Assembly (NCBI GenBank): GCA_944989445.1
Contig: CALYLW010000016.1
Location: 565,476-629,475, forward strand
Reading direction: 5' to 3'
Length of the DNA: 64,000 nt
Source: Ampullaceana balthica
Lineage: Eukaryota > Mollusca > Gastropoda > Lymnaeidae
The notes beneath the pieces are model-generated. The model was not told the DNA's origin, ran no database searches, and saw only the letters and a list, made by a program, of their open reading frames with translations. Below, one piece after another: positions 10,319 through 21,770 of this stretch (position 1 is the first letter of the stretch; each line of letters begins with the position of its first letter). A program made the translations under genes and the position numbers.

Positions 10319-10652
10319 ATTGGACAATATAGGCCAATATATTTATATATAATATAGGATAGGCTATTTGTACAATTATTAGTAGTAGTGTTATCAATAT
10401 AGGCAGTATATGTCAATTGCACTGCTCGCAAGGTCACGTCGCACTTAATAAAAATGAATAAAAAAGATTCCCCAACTGTAAATCGAGCCCTGTAGTAATT
10501 TTTTAAAAAATAAATAAATTTTTTCCCCCCAACTGAAAATAGAACTCTGTACCACAACACCAACAGTCCTTCACACTACCATACGACCAGGCAGACGTGA
10601 TGGAATTTTTGCTTTTTGAAATATTTGGACCCAGGTCCAAACAGCTACTTCG

Positions 10653-10751
10653 TTCACAGAATTCTGGGGATAATGTTCAACGTTATTCGCAGAATCCTAG
10701 GGATAACATTGAAATATATTTGCAGAATTATGGGGATAACGACTCCGCTAT
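10653..10751. repeat. 3 x 33-bp tandem repeat of a CAGAATTCTGGGGATAA unit
   Basis: Three diverged 33-bp units (core TTCGCAGAATTCTGGGGATAA) in a row. In one plus frame they read as repeated QNSGDN/QNPRDN/QNYGDN, but the frame has no start context or domain. The unit core matches the tail of the SINE 350 bp upstream. Confidence 0.65.
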
Positions 10752-10819
10752 CATATTCATAGGCTTTTACATAATAAATAATATAGAGCTAATATTAATA
10801 TATTCCAGTACAATATGAG

Positions 10820-11739
10820 ACATTTTTATTTAATTTAAGTTATGACTTAATAAACTTTGAATTAATTGAATATAGTAATGAATAATGTAAACACAAAAGA
10901 AATAGATTTAGGCTTACTGATTAGCCTAGCCTGCCTTAAAATTATATTAAAAATTTGCATACAAAATCAATAATTGAATACATGTAATAGTAAAAACTGT
11001 GGACTCACATTGACAATGACTTATAATGATATGCTAATATTAAAGTATCTCAAATGATTTAAAGCCCACAGTCTAGAACAAGATTAGAAATTGTTGGTGA
11101 GTTTCACATTTTTCTTATTTAAAATTTCATGAATTATGATAAATCTTGAGTTACTCAAACTTCAGTGAAATAAAATTAATTATATAATTTAAAATTGGAA
11201 TTTAATCAGTTCTACCAATCTTGCCAGTAGTATCCTCGTAAATCCAATGTATAATTAATACTACACTACACTAACAAGTCTCAATCAGTCAACTAATGAT
11301 ACCCCATTCAGTCTTACTACAAAAATGATTTCTCATAATGCTCCCAGTATCCTCCTTAAACGGTTATTATTATAAATATTTAGGTTAAGTTTTAGACATA
11401 TACATTTATTTCACCTTATTAATAACATATTTAAAAATAATATTGAAAAAAAATAATTGCAATGCCACCAAAATATGATAGTATTATCCTATATTAAAAT
11501 CTCAGTAATCTCTAAAAAAATTAAAATACATATCTTCATATAGTATAACATAAAAATAAAATAAAATTGTATTTTTTTCAAAGTACACTTAGACCTAGAC
11601 TTGAACTGGAAGTTTTATCATTTTGTTCATTCATAACCGAACAAATGAAATTAAAAATGCGGTCATGTGTCTTTTTTGTTTAAAGAACAAAAAAATAAAT
11701 TCTCATAATCATATTCTCCCGATCAGTAAATGAAAATCA
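10820..11739. other. AT-rich intergenic, nothing recognised
   Basis: No coding frame of note and no delimited repeat. Confidence 0.5.
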
Positions 11740-11985
11740 AATGAAAGTTCCTGGAGTGCATAGACACGGGAGGAAGTCCCTTGGCATGTGCTTATTTGAA
11801 TCTGCGGCACCAACAATTGTGGAACAGTCTTCCGAAATTGTTGAAAGAGTGTAAAAACAAAGAAAAGATTTAGAAAAAATTCAAGACTTTTTTATTTGAT
11901 AGAGCTTTTCAACATCAGAGCACAACAAACTAGTCTAGCATGGACAGTGTTTGAGCTGTAGAAGAAAGCATTCAAACAAATGGGG
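11740..11985 (+). pseudogene. LINE ORF2 C-terminal tail, decayed
   Basis: A frame at 11820 reads WNSLPKLLKECKNKEKI, a stop, then KKFKTFLFDRAF. This is the typical end of a non-LTR retrotransposon reverse transcriptase protein (WNSLP...FK..L...LF). Just upstream, in another frame, ESAAPT is the usual preceding phrase, so at least one frameshift has occurred. The catalytic domain is absent. Some of the AT-rich DNA that follows may be the element's 3' UTR. Confidence 0.6.
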
Positions 11986-12747
11986 TAAACAAATTATATT
12001 AAATTAAAATTGTAATGAGTCTATTTTATTTTGATACAGTAATAAATTGTCTTAAATGACACAATATTCCCAGTTAGTAGATATTGAAATGAAGCCTATC
12101 ACATTTTTTTAAGTATGAACCAATTCTACACTTTTATTGCTTTAATTTTTCATAACATTAATTAAGAAAAGTTGTGTTTTTATTATAGATTTTTTATTAA
12201 CCCTTTTTTTCATTTCAATTGCACTTATTAAATGCATGGATACATAAATTTATCTATTTTTTGGTTATGATTTGTCTTTTTTCTTTTCTTTGCATTACAC
12301 ATTTGTATATGTGTGGGTCAATAGTGAATGATTAATATCATTATGTTTTTTTTCAATGTGGTAAAATCTTTCTCTTCCTTTCTTTCATGCACGAGTTTTA
12401 TATTTATAATTTTTTAATGCTATTATTAAGTGAAGGCATTCCGTGTTATTTGATGAAATTATGTTGTTTTTAAGTTTCCTTAGTTCACATTAAAGTGATC
12501 ATATTACACTTCAGTACACTGCTTTTTTCCTATATTAAAAACTGTATGCTGCTGAAGAAAGTATTTAAGTGTACGGGACCTTAATTACTACTAATAATAA
12601 TTTTACTTTATGAAAGACAGTCATTCTCAAACTCAAATCTTATAATGATATAATATTATTTATTGATGAGGTGGCGATTAATGATGCCAGGGGGCTACTG
12701 AGATGAGACAAGATATTTGCGGCACTGGGGCCTTGTTGTTGATGTTT
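11986..12747. other. AT-rich intergenic, nothing recognised
   Basis: No gene seen; may include the untranslated tail of the LINE remnant. Confidence 0.45.
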
Positions 12748-13391
12748 GACCAGTCAATGATATCAAGGATGATTGTGGGTTGATGATGGTATTGTTGGTC
12801 AATGATATCAAGGATGATTGTGGGTTGATGATGGTATTGTTGGTCAATGATATCAAGGATGATTGCGGGTTGATGATGGTATTGTTGGTCAATGATATCA
12901 AGGATGATTGTGGGTTGATGGCTTGGTTGGTCAATGATATCAAGGATGATTGTGGGTTGATGATGGTATTGTTGGTCAATGATATCAAGGATGATTGCGG
13001 GTTGATGATGGTATTGTTGGTCAATGATATCAAGGATGATTGCGGGTTGATGGTTTGGTTGGTCAATGATATCAAGGATGATTGTGGGTTGATGATGGTA
13101 ATGTTGGTCAATGATATCAAGGATGATTGTGGGTTGATGGCTTGGTTGGTCAATGATATCAAGGATGATTGTGGGTTGATGATGGTATTGTTGGTCAATG
13201 ATATCAAGGATGATTGTGGGTTGAGGATGGTATTGTTGGTCAATGATATCAAGGATGATTGTGGGTTGATGGCTTGGTTGGTCAATGATATCAAGGATGA
13301 TGGCGGGTTGATGGTTTGGTTGGTCAATGATATCAAGGATGATGGCGGGTTGATGGTTTGGTTCGTCAATGATATCAAGGATGATTGCGGT
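12748..13391. repeat. 45/42-bp minisatellite, 15 units
   Basis: Fifteen units sharing GTCAATGATATCAAGGATGA. Two length classes are interspersed: 45 bp with GATGGTATTGTTG and 42 bp with GGCTTGG or GGTTTGG. Because both lengths are multiples of three, long frames stay open on both strands (up to 271 codons on the minus strand, repeating IILDIIDQ). Those frames have no initiation context, signal or domain and are judged artefacts. Confidence 0.95.
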
Positions 13392-13955
13392 GCCAGTGAT
13401 GATACAATTGCAGAGGTCAGGTATGGCTGTGACTGTGGTATTGCTTGGCAGGGAGTAATCTAAATTACTAACTCTTGACGTCAACTCTTTCACATTTTTT
13501 TGAAGACTTTTTTTTTACAGAACACTCCATTGCATTATGTTGTGAAACACGCCTTAACGTTTCTAGCTGCCCTTCCCCTCCCCTCCTCACACCACAATTT
13601 CTCCACGGATCCGTCACTGCATCCATGCATTCCCAAAATGCTGACAAAGTGAAGCCAGAAGGGACCTAATCCTCGCGTGTGTGTCTCTCAACATGCTCAG
13701 GGCCTATAACCTTAACTCCCCTTTCACCCAACCTCTCCCACCCCTCCTCAGCATGTAATCATGGAGTTGATTGATTATCATCAATTGTCATTGTTCACTT
13801 TCACTTTAGTTTTTTTTTAATAGATTTTTTTTCTGTTTTACCACCGTGATGTGTGTGAACGAGTGAGTTGTTAGTGTTAAAGCCGGATGTGTTATCATGA
13901 GGTCATTCCGTGATGAGTGGACAGAGTCGCCTGCTGATGGAGAGGTGGTGAAAGG
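13392..13955. other. intergenic, nothing recognised
   Basis: Moderately GC-richer spacer between two minisatellites, with pyrimidine-rich tracts. No supported gene. Confidence 0.45.
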
Positions 13956-14125
13956 TGTCAGCAGGTTAGTGGATCTGGGAATAAGTGGTGTTGGTAGAGT
14001 AGAATGGTGGCTCTTGGAATAAGTGGTGTTGGTAGAGTAGAATGGTGGCTCTTGGAATATGTGGTGTTGGTAGAGTAGAATGGTGGCTCTTGGAATATGT
14101 GGTGTTGGTAGAGGAGACTGTGGGC
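13956..14125. repeat. 38-bp minisatellite, about 4 units
   Basis: Four consecutive units of GTGGTGTTGGTAGAGTAGAA followed by TGGTGGCTCTTGGAATAA. The central two are nearly identical and the outer ones diverged. Confidence 0.9.
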
Positions 14126-14677
14126 TCTTGAATTCAACGATTTTAGTAGATCACTAGTGTGGAAGTTGGTTGAAAATCACTTTGATATTAGGAAGATATG
14201 TTACTCTTTGTTAAAATGTTCTAACGATACCAGAAAATACATTTTTGTTAATTTGACTTTTGTTTCCCTTTTTATTCCATTTTTGAACCATTGTTAACGA
14301 ACGAATAAGATAATTAACATGACCTTTAAATTACACACCGAGGAGCTAATGAGTTGTTTAGGGCTAGTGGAATTGGGAAGGGACAGTGTTTATTACATTA
14401 AAATGACTAGAGCAATTTGTATTTCAGAAGAGAAAAACAGATAAATAAAGACGCGATGACAATATTTTATAAACTTGTGTAAACAAGAAGTTTGTATGGT
14501 TTCCAAAGTGAAATCCTTATCCTCACATATGGAGCCAATTCGTGTACAAACATGTCAAATGCAATTTATTTTCAACCTTTGTAAGAAATGATCGATTTAG
14601 ACCAGGGCCTTAAAAATCTTATTTTTTGTTTAAGCAAGGAGCCCTATAGTGAATATGTGTTTAAATGTTTCCAAGTG
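14126..14677. other. intergenic, nothing recognised
   Basis: No gene or delimited repeat. Confidence 0.45.
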
Positions 14678-14685
14678 ATCTAGAC

Positions 14686-14870
14686 AAGTGCTTCTCAAAG
14701 TGGTGGTCCGTTGACCGGTGCCGGTCCGTGGGCCATCCGCTGCCGGTCCGCAGATGTTCTCAAAAAGAGGACCGAAAAAATTGTCAGTGCAGGGAAAATA
14801 GTGCATCGGTCCCTGGTGCAATGGAAAAATTCCTGCCGGTCCGCCATACTAAAAAGTTTGAGAAGCACTG
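14686..14870. mobile_element. 185-bp hAT-type MITE with 8-bp target duplication
   Basis: Begins AAGTGCTTCTCAAA and ends TTTGAGAAGCACTG. ATCTAGAC is directly repeated at 14678-14685 and 14871-14878. Inside are CCGGTCCG-type subterminal repeats. Non-coding. A decayed, reverse-oriented relative lies at about 28824-29105. Confidence 0.9.
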
Positions 14871-14878
14871 ATCTAGAC

Positions 14879-16270
14879 TGACTAGAAACGAAATTCCAAA
14901 AGACTATTGCTGTAGAGATGACATTGTTGGAAGGGCAAACCCATTTTTAACTCACATATAACATTACTTGATAATCCTTAACATGACATTTACAGAGGGG
15001 AAAAAAGGAAGCTAAGAAGTCTAAATACTACATGGAAATACGTTCAAAAGGCAGACATACAGAATTTGGGAAGCAGAAAGTTTAGAGGAAGGTAAACTTT
15101 TTGTAGACGACCTGCGTCCCAAGTAGAGATAAAGGTATAAGTAATTACAAGTAAAACAGTACCCCCTCACACTTGTTGAATTCTAAGAAACACAATATCA
15201 CTACGTAGATTTTCCTGTATACAAGTATGCAGTCATTTAAAAGTTTAAAGTAATCATTGACTTTGTTATAAATCATATTTCAAGGCATCATTTATTGTTA
15301 TAAATCCTCAAGCAGCCTAAACATTGCATTTTTTTCACTGAAACACCATACACAAATTAAAGTATAATATAAGCTCATAACTTTGACTTTCCGCCTCACT
15401 TTATATTATGTTTCATATACATATATTAATTTCATCCCTTTTTGAAGAACCCAATGCTATTATGTTTTACAAGAATAATGTTAAATGTACGATTGAAATA
15501 AAATAAAAATTGTGCAACCTGTTTGGGATTGGGTTATTCTGACAGATAGAAAGAGATGCTTGAATTCATGAGTGAGATAGAAAGAAGTTTGGTTGAGAGA
15601 CTAGTCGTCTGCCCACGGGGTGGTGTGTACAAATGTCGTGCAAAAGTCGATGGCCCGTCATGAGGACCCATTATCGGAATTGGATAGATTGTGCCCCCTG
15701 AACCAGGGCCCCATTCCTAACACGTTGGCGGCACCAGCAAGGTCCTATTCCTAATATTTGGGAGGTGGGGGTGGTCGAACCAAGCCATGTCCCATCCCTA
15801 ACACGCCGGATGCCTGATGGTGCACTCTAAAAGTTTGGATGGTTACTGCCCTTTATTTATGGATTGATTTATTTCAAACAATGTAAATAATGTTAACTGT
15901 GTTCGATTTGCTTTTTAATTAATATTTTAAAAAGTTTTTTTTCGGCAGCTTATGGCGGGCGGGGGAATGGAAGGTTATGAACAGAATTTAGGTGAACCTT
16001 TTTGCGTAAGCAGTTAAGAATTACCGAGCAGTAAATTTTGATAAGTATGTGTTTGTGGGATGTAAACCTTTGCACAAAAAATTAGATGTGCAACTTTGCA
16101 AACGAGTTTGTTATTTTGCGCATGGACCTACGAACATAAGAAGCAACATTGTTGACAGCTATATCTCACTCAGTACTCATCAGGTATGCAGTAGCCAGGC
16201 CATAGTTTGTACTCAACAGTCTTTGGCTAACAATTTTTCCATAAATTGGGCATTAATAATCCATTAAAAT
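14879..16270. other. intergenic, nothing recognised
   Basis: At 15690-15810 the phrase CCCATTCCTAACACG recurs three times loosely (GGCCCCATTCCTAACACG, GTCCTATTCCTAATA, GTCCCATCCCTAACACG). No gene is supported. Confidence 0.45.
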
Positions 16271-16905
16271 TAGGGCTGTTATTGATTAATTTAAATTTAA
16301 TCGTTTTCTTTTGGAAAATTATCGATTAATTAATCGATAATTTCGATTAAAGCCAAAAATAGAAATTTATGACGTCATTAAACTGAACATTTCTCACGGA
16401 CATTGATAATTAAGAATATTTTGAACTAAATTTTATGACAATGTGTTGATACTTGATCGGATGTTTGTGCTGAAGGTGGTAAGTCAGCGATGTATTTTAT
16501 CCTTTAAAAGAGAGTTGTTTATGGCAGTGAACACAGTAAACTTTTTCACCATTTTCGACTTTGCCATCCGCAGTTAGCTTAAAAACAAAATTTTTCCTCA
16601 ACTTTCTAGTTATATGTTTAAATTCTTCTGCTTAAAACTGCGCTGATGCTGGCAGCCATTTTTTACTTGACATCTGCCGGTCCACATAAAGTAATAAAAT
16701 AAATTATAATATTACGCGGGAGAAGTTTGTACGTAGAAAATATATAAATTATTATTAATTATCATTAATTAATTATTTATAAATTAAAAAATATTATAAA
16801 TATTTTCTTTAATTTTAATCGAATTTTTATCGATTAAAATAATTTTAATCGATAAAAAAAATTAACGATTAATCGAGAAATGTATCGTTGATTTCCGCAG
16901 CCCTA
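16271..16905. mobile_element. 635-bp TAGGGCTG hAT-type non-autonomous element
   Basis: Starts TAGGGCTG and ends CAGCCCTA. ATTAAAAT is directly repeated at 16263-16270 and 16906-16913, an 8-bp target duplication. Subterminal DNA is rich in ATCGATTAAT motifs. No coding capacity. A 5'-truncated copy lies at 50070-50441 and a small right-end fragment at 9060-9168. Confidence 0.85.
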
Positions 16906-16933
16906 ATTAAAATATTTTAACAACCTTTTTTTT

Positions 16934-17150
16934 TAGTCCCATAACCTGTTTTTGAGGTCGTAAGGGATTCTAATGTTTCTATTAGAACATTCTCAGGCTT
17001 AGTAGACCTGGCGGCGCCCATCCCTCTCCAGGTAAGCGGAGGACTTTCTTAGCGTTAGTCATTCATCAAATTTTTATAGTGGCTTTAGCGTGGGCTCGAT
17101 CCCACGCCCCTCAGCATGTGAGGCGAGCGCAATATTGACTTCACTATCCT
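16934..17150 (-). mobile_element. tRNA-Val-like SINE (type A), copy 1
   Basis: The head on the minus strand reads TGCGCTCGCCTCACATGCTG, like the anticodon arm of tRNA-Val(CAC), followed by a B box (GGGATCGAGCCC). The A-box region is degenerate. The body, towards lower coordinates, includes GCTAAGAAAGTCCTCCGC and CCCTTACGACCTC. Copy 2 at 26094-26282 is in the same orientation; a diverged copy lies at 27840-27992 on the opposite strand. Confidence 0.75.
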
Positions 17151-17304
17151 ACTTTTTACATAATAATTTGCAAAATGTCTTTGGAAATATATGATTCAAC
17201 AATTTCAATTCTTCCGTCGCAGTGAAAGTGTCGGCAATGATTACCTCACATGTTGCACAGAAGGCTTACGTCAGAGTGAGGCTGTGGTCATCGAAGGTCC
17301 CACA

Positions 17305-17374
17305 CAGTGGCGTCACAGGGGTTTGCGTTGGGGGCATGCCGCCCAGGGTGACACCATCTCTAGTGACCCCTCTG
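17305..17374. mobile_element. 70-bp CAGTGGCGTCAC mini-MITE, copy 1
   Basis: Starts CAGTGGCGTCACAGGGG and ends CTAGTGACCCCTCTG. Flanking octamers GTCCCACA and GTCCCTCA agree at 7 of 8 positions, as expected for a hAT-type duplication. The second copy is at 36326-36396. Confidence 0.75.
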
Positions 17375-20300
17375 GTCCCTCAGAGGTGGCACAGCAGCCC
17401 GTCTACAACCAACTTTCACTTTAATATTCGCAGCTACGCTTCTGCGCAGAGAATTGTCTGACCTGAGCCGCACAGCAGCTTAAAATTACCGCGCTGCAAA
17501 TTTTGATCATATCTGTGTCTGTAGGGAGTAATTTGAAATATTTGTTTTTAATAAAAGAAGAATGTCAATTAAAGTTTTAAAAAAACGTAAATAAGTGAAT
17601 GCATTTATTGACATTTATTTTAACATCATAAACGAGGATATTTATTGTCATTTATAAATAATAATTCGTTATTAATTATAGCCAATAACTTTGATTTGTC
17701 ATACGAACGCATACTTTTACTAATTAAATTTTCAAATAAATGTGAAATTAATATTAAAACAAAATATGTAAAGTTATTTTCATTTTTTGGTAAAATTGAC
17801 GTTTGTTAGAATTACACATAAATTTTATATATATATATAAAATTTAAAATTTATACAAACAAAATATTATTCTTGTATAGAGCTCGAAGGGGCAGCTTAA
17901 GGAAATTACACAAAAGGGAACAAAAAAAGAGCACCTCGGGAAACAAAGTCTGATAAGCTCTCAGCTACAGGGTGCCAAAAAACAAATAAAGAATATATAT
18001 AGAGAGATAAATATAAGAAGAATTACTGAACACATTGTGTGGTTTTTTTTTGGGGGGGGGGTAATTAAAATGACCTGTCAAGTGTCTGAACAGTTTTCTG
18101 GCTGCTAAAAGTAGCTGAGATTTTTTTCTCTTCAAGATTTCTTACTCTCAATCTCATAAATAATTTTAACATGAAAGAAGTATTTATTTCCATAAGTAGA
18201 TGAGCTTCTATTTATTTTTTTTAAATATGCAAACGCGATTAACGTGCCTACATCTATATATTTTTCTATACAGATATTTACATATTTAAATTTAAGTATA
18301 TTAATAAAAATACAACGCAAATTTTGCCAGTAAACCAACTTTGATTGTTAGTACTTATGCACTGACCTCACACAAGTGGCACAATTTTTATCACTATGTG
18401 GTTTGTTTAATTTGGATAAGAATGTTTGAATTAATTGCATTTATAAATACATGTATAAGTTTTACTATTTTTATGCAAAGTGCTTTAAATCTTCTCAAAT
18501 TATTATTATTTTTAAAACGTATCTGCAGCTTTGGCACTCAACAGGCATACCTTATTTGAGTTTTATTACCACAGAGCTACCACTGATGGCTAGCAATGAC
18601 TTCTACTTGTATTTTGCATAGAGACACATTCTTAGCAGCGGTTTACATCCTTTATAAATAGAAAAGAAAAAGAAGAAAACAGAAAAGATTTGGGGCCATA
18701 CAATAGAAGATCAATCGAGTAATGTTATCAACATATAAAAATATGAATGCAGTGCAGAAGTCACTTATTATTTATTTATTTTTTGGACCGATGCCAAATC
18801 GGAAAGAGAGTGAGCCGAGGAGAGAGTGGATTTTTCTCTCCCTTCCTTTCTTTGATCTATTTGTCCAGCACTGACTTCCCACAGATATCCCTCCCCACGG
18901 CCCGGCTAACTAGGCGATCAAATTGGGCGTACCTGCTGGCAGACGAGTTGCCAGGATGGTTGGTGGTGAGGGCTGGGGGGGGTGGTGGCGGTGGTGCTCA
19001 GCTTTCGAGTTGGTCTACTTTGGTGTCGGCGTGTTTGCCCGTGGTGCGTGCCACAGGTACTTCCGGTCAATAATAGGATACTTTCGTATGGTAGGTCTTA
19101 TGTTGCGTGTGTGTGTGTGGGGGAAAAGCGCTATTCAATAGTGGTTACATTGCATTGGTAAATTCCAATATTTTTTAATAAGTATGTGTATGTGATTAAT
19201 TATATGTATATAATTTAAAATTACATAAATTTGTTATTGCGTTCTCCATTCCCGCAGTGATTGTGTCCCCTTTCCTTAACTCCAGTTGTTCTTAATCTAA
19301 TTAAAGTAAAACGAATATAAAGAAATTAAAACTTAGCATGGGTGACATCCAGAGCCAAATTGAGCAATGGTATATAGTATTATGAGCATAATTTTGGTCG
19401 ATCGAAAACATTCTGTTAATTCTCTGGACCAATCTTGTATGCATTAGTATTGTTAACATACTTTGGCTTTACTGTGTATTCTTGAAAATTGTGAATACAC
19501 TTTTTTGGTGTATAATCGGTGCTCTATAAAACTATGTTTTGTGAGGATTTCTTCAGAAAGTTTTGAATCTAAATCTGTTTATAATTATACTGTTTTGTAT
19601 TTATGCGATGTATGCGTTCAATTCATTTCCGTTTTTTTTAAATTAAAAAATCACATTTTAAATGAGTTTCTCAAACTCTGGATAGTTTAACGTCTATAAG
19701 TTTCATATGATATCAGTGGATTTCAAATCTCTTGACTTTACGGCTTTCGATCGATAGATATATATCTTCTTCTTCTTCTCTTTCCCTTTTCTATAGAGAA
19801 ATAATCGCCGGGAAGTTCCAATCTAAATTTGCTCGGGCTGTCGATTTCCACATATTTGATACTGTGATCACACAATCAATTTGCTGTGCTTGTTAGACTT
19901 TGGTGTTAATTGTTGAACGAAAACCGTTGTTAGCACTTCTCTTGATGTTAACCGAGGAAGATCCGTAAACATATAGCTCGCGTTTGTATAGTTAGATGGT
20001 TTCTCAAATAAGAAGTATGAACAAAACCTTGGGTCACGGTGTTATTTTTTAAAAAATGTTTTAATTTTTAAGGGTGTTCCCCAAAACTACCTGCTCTTAG
20101 ATAATCACAGATTTACAAATGCACCTTGTTATAAGAATACTGTTCCATATAATATAATTAATCTTAACTCAATCTTACTTGGTTTAATGTGGGGTCTTCT
20201 ATGTTTTATTTAGACCAAAGTAATTAGATTTGTAATTGATATTTCTTTAATTTATCAACCATCGCAATACATATATATAACTGAAAGATCTAAGTCTAAG

Positions 20301-21770
20301 ATATATTATAAATATGTGCTGTTGTCTTTTGAAATATGATTCTCACATACTACTTATCCATTTTCAAATTTTGACATTAATTGTAACATATCTTTTGTTA
20401 CATTTTGACAGAAACCGTAAAAAAAGAAGTATTTGAATTTCTTCCTTCCTTTAGGCAGTATAGTACTTTGTTGATTAAGGCTTAAATCTGTTTCACTGGT
20501 TATCAGTAAAACCCACATTTTTGTTTTGCACTGAAATATTGATACACACAATCTTAACATTAATAACACAGCAACAATCTTCTGTATAGAAGGAGCGTCT
20601 GTAACAGATAAGTAACATTAAGCATTTTAAACATCAAAAGAGCAATATGTGAACTTATTTTTGTATTCTTGCAATTTTCGGAATATTCTACTAATTTCAA
20701 ACTTTCCACCCCGAAGTTCTAAATAATAAACACGTGTAGAGACCTTACTGTCTTTCTTTGAGACTAAGGCTTTTTTATTTCTACATATGCAAGTAGTTCA
20801 ACTTTCCATTTCGCAAAAGTTCGATGTCCATGAGATGTACCGGTACGTTTGAGCTGATATCATTAACAGCCCAGATCTTCCTGGGCGAGATCGTGCTTAT
20901 ACTCGTCTATCGATCTATCATCGGACATCCAATAATGATTTTACTGGCGCCTGAAATAAGATGGGTCTTGTGTTAGAGATCTGATGAACTATGGTTAAGG
21001 GGAGGGGGGAGTGGGACCCGAAGGCACCGTGGAGTGCATGGATGTAGGCATTGGTGCAAACCGGGGTGGATTTGTGGAACATTGTAAATTGTAGATTTAA
21101 AGTTAGAGAAGTGGTATTGTCGACGGTTCCTCCAATTAATCTAACATCGACATTTCTGTCGATGCATGTGAGGTGGTGAGTTTTATTAGGAGAGAGACAC
21201 AGGGGATTGGGGGAGAGATGGGACGATAAAGAATTATTAAGAGAGTCCATTAGAACTGAAATGTGTAAATAGAAAAACAAATTATATTATAGACTAAAAA
21301 TAAACTATCTTATAGTATTTACATATTTTCGGTAATACAAAACTCTATTAGTGTTTTTTTCAGCAATTTTCCATTTTGTCCCATAGTTTTGCACTCACTA
21401 AATCTGATATCTAACTACAGGTATGGTTTATTCGGGGAAAATACTGTTACTATTCATGTATATATGTTTAAATGTATATATATTATATAGATAAGTAAGA
21501 TACAATAAGGTATTTAAAAAAAGAAAACTTGGACGTGAAACAGGGTAGCAGTGGCGTAGCTCGCATTATGTAACACCCGAATTTACCGTTGAGTTTGTAT
21601 CACTCCCTTCAGCCGAGTAATAAATCCGCACACTCAAAGTAATGCCCTCCTATTTTCTTCTTCTACCCTTTACGAGTGCTAGGCATTCATATTGTTCGGA
21701 GACGCCGTGATACCAATGGGTTTGTAATTGTATCAACATGTGACATGCACATATGATATACTGGTTGATT
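17375..21770. other. long intergenic stretch, no supported gene
   Basis: AT-rich throughout except a GC-richer patch at 18860-19080 with G-runs (GGGGGGGTGGTGGCGGTGG). A G12 tract lies at 18049-18061. A repeat-like GCAGTGGCGTAGCTCGCATT at 21549 resembles the end of hAT-type MITEs but no partner end was found. Frames of up to 120 codons at 20918-21280 (minus) and 108 codons at 18747-19073 (plus) have no recognisable features. Confidence 0.45.

Noticed and set aside
12678..13493. 271-codon minus-strand and 227-codon plus-strand frames with IILDIIDQ and VNDIKDDCGL repeats
   Set aside because: A 45/42-bp minisatellite artefact, open on both strands.
20918..21280. 120-codon minus-strand frame
   Set aside because: Unrecognised, no signal or domain; not distinguishable from chance in this sequence.
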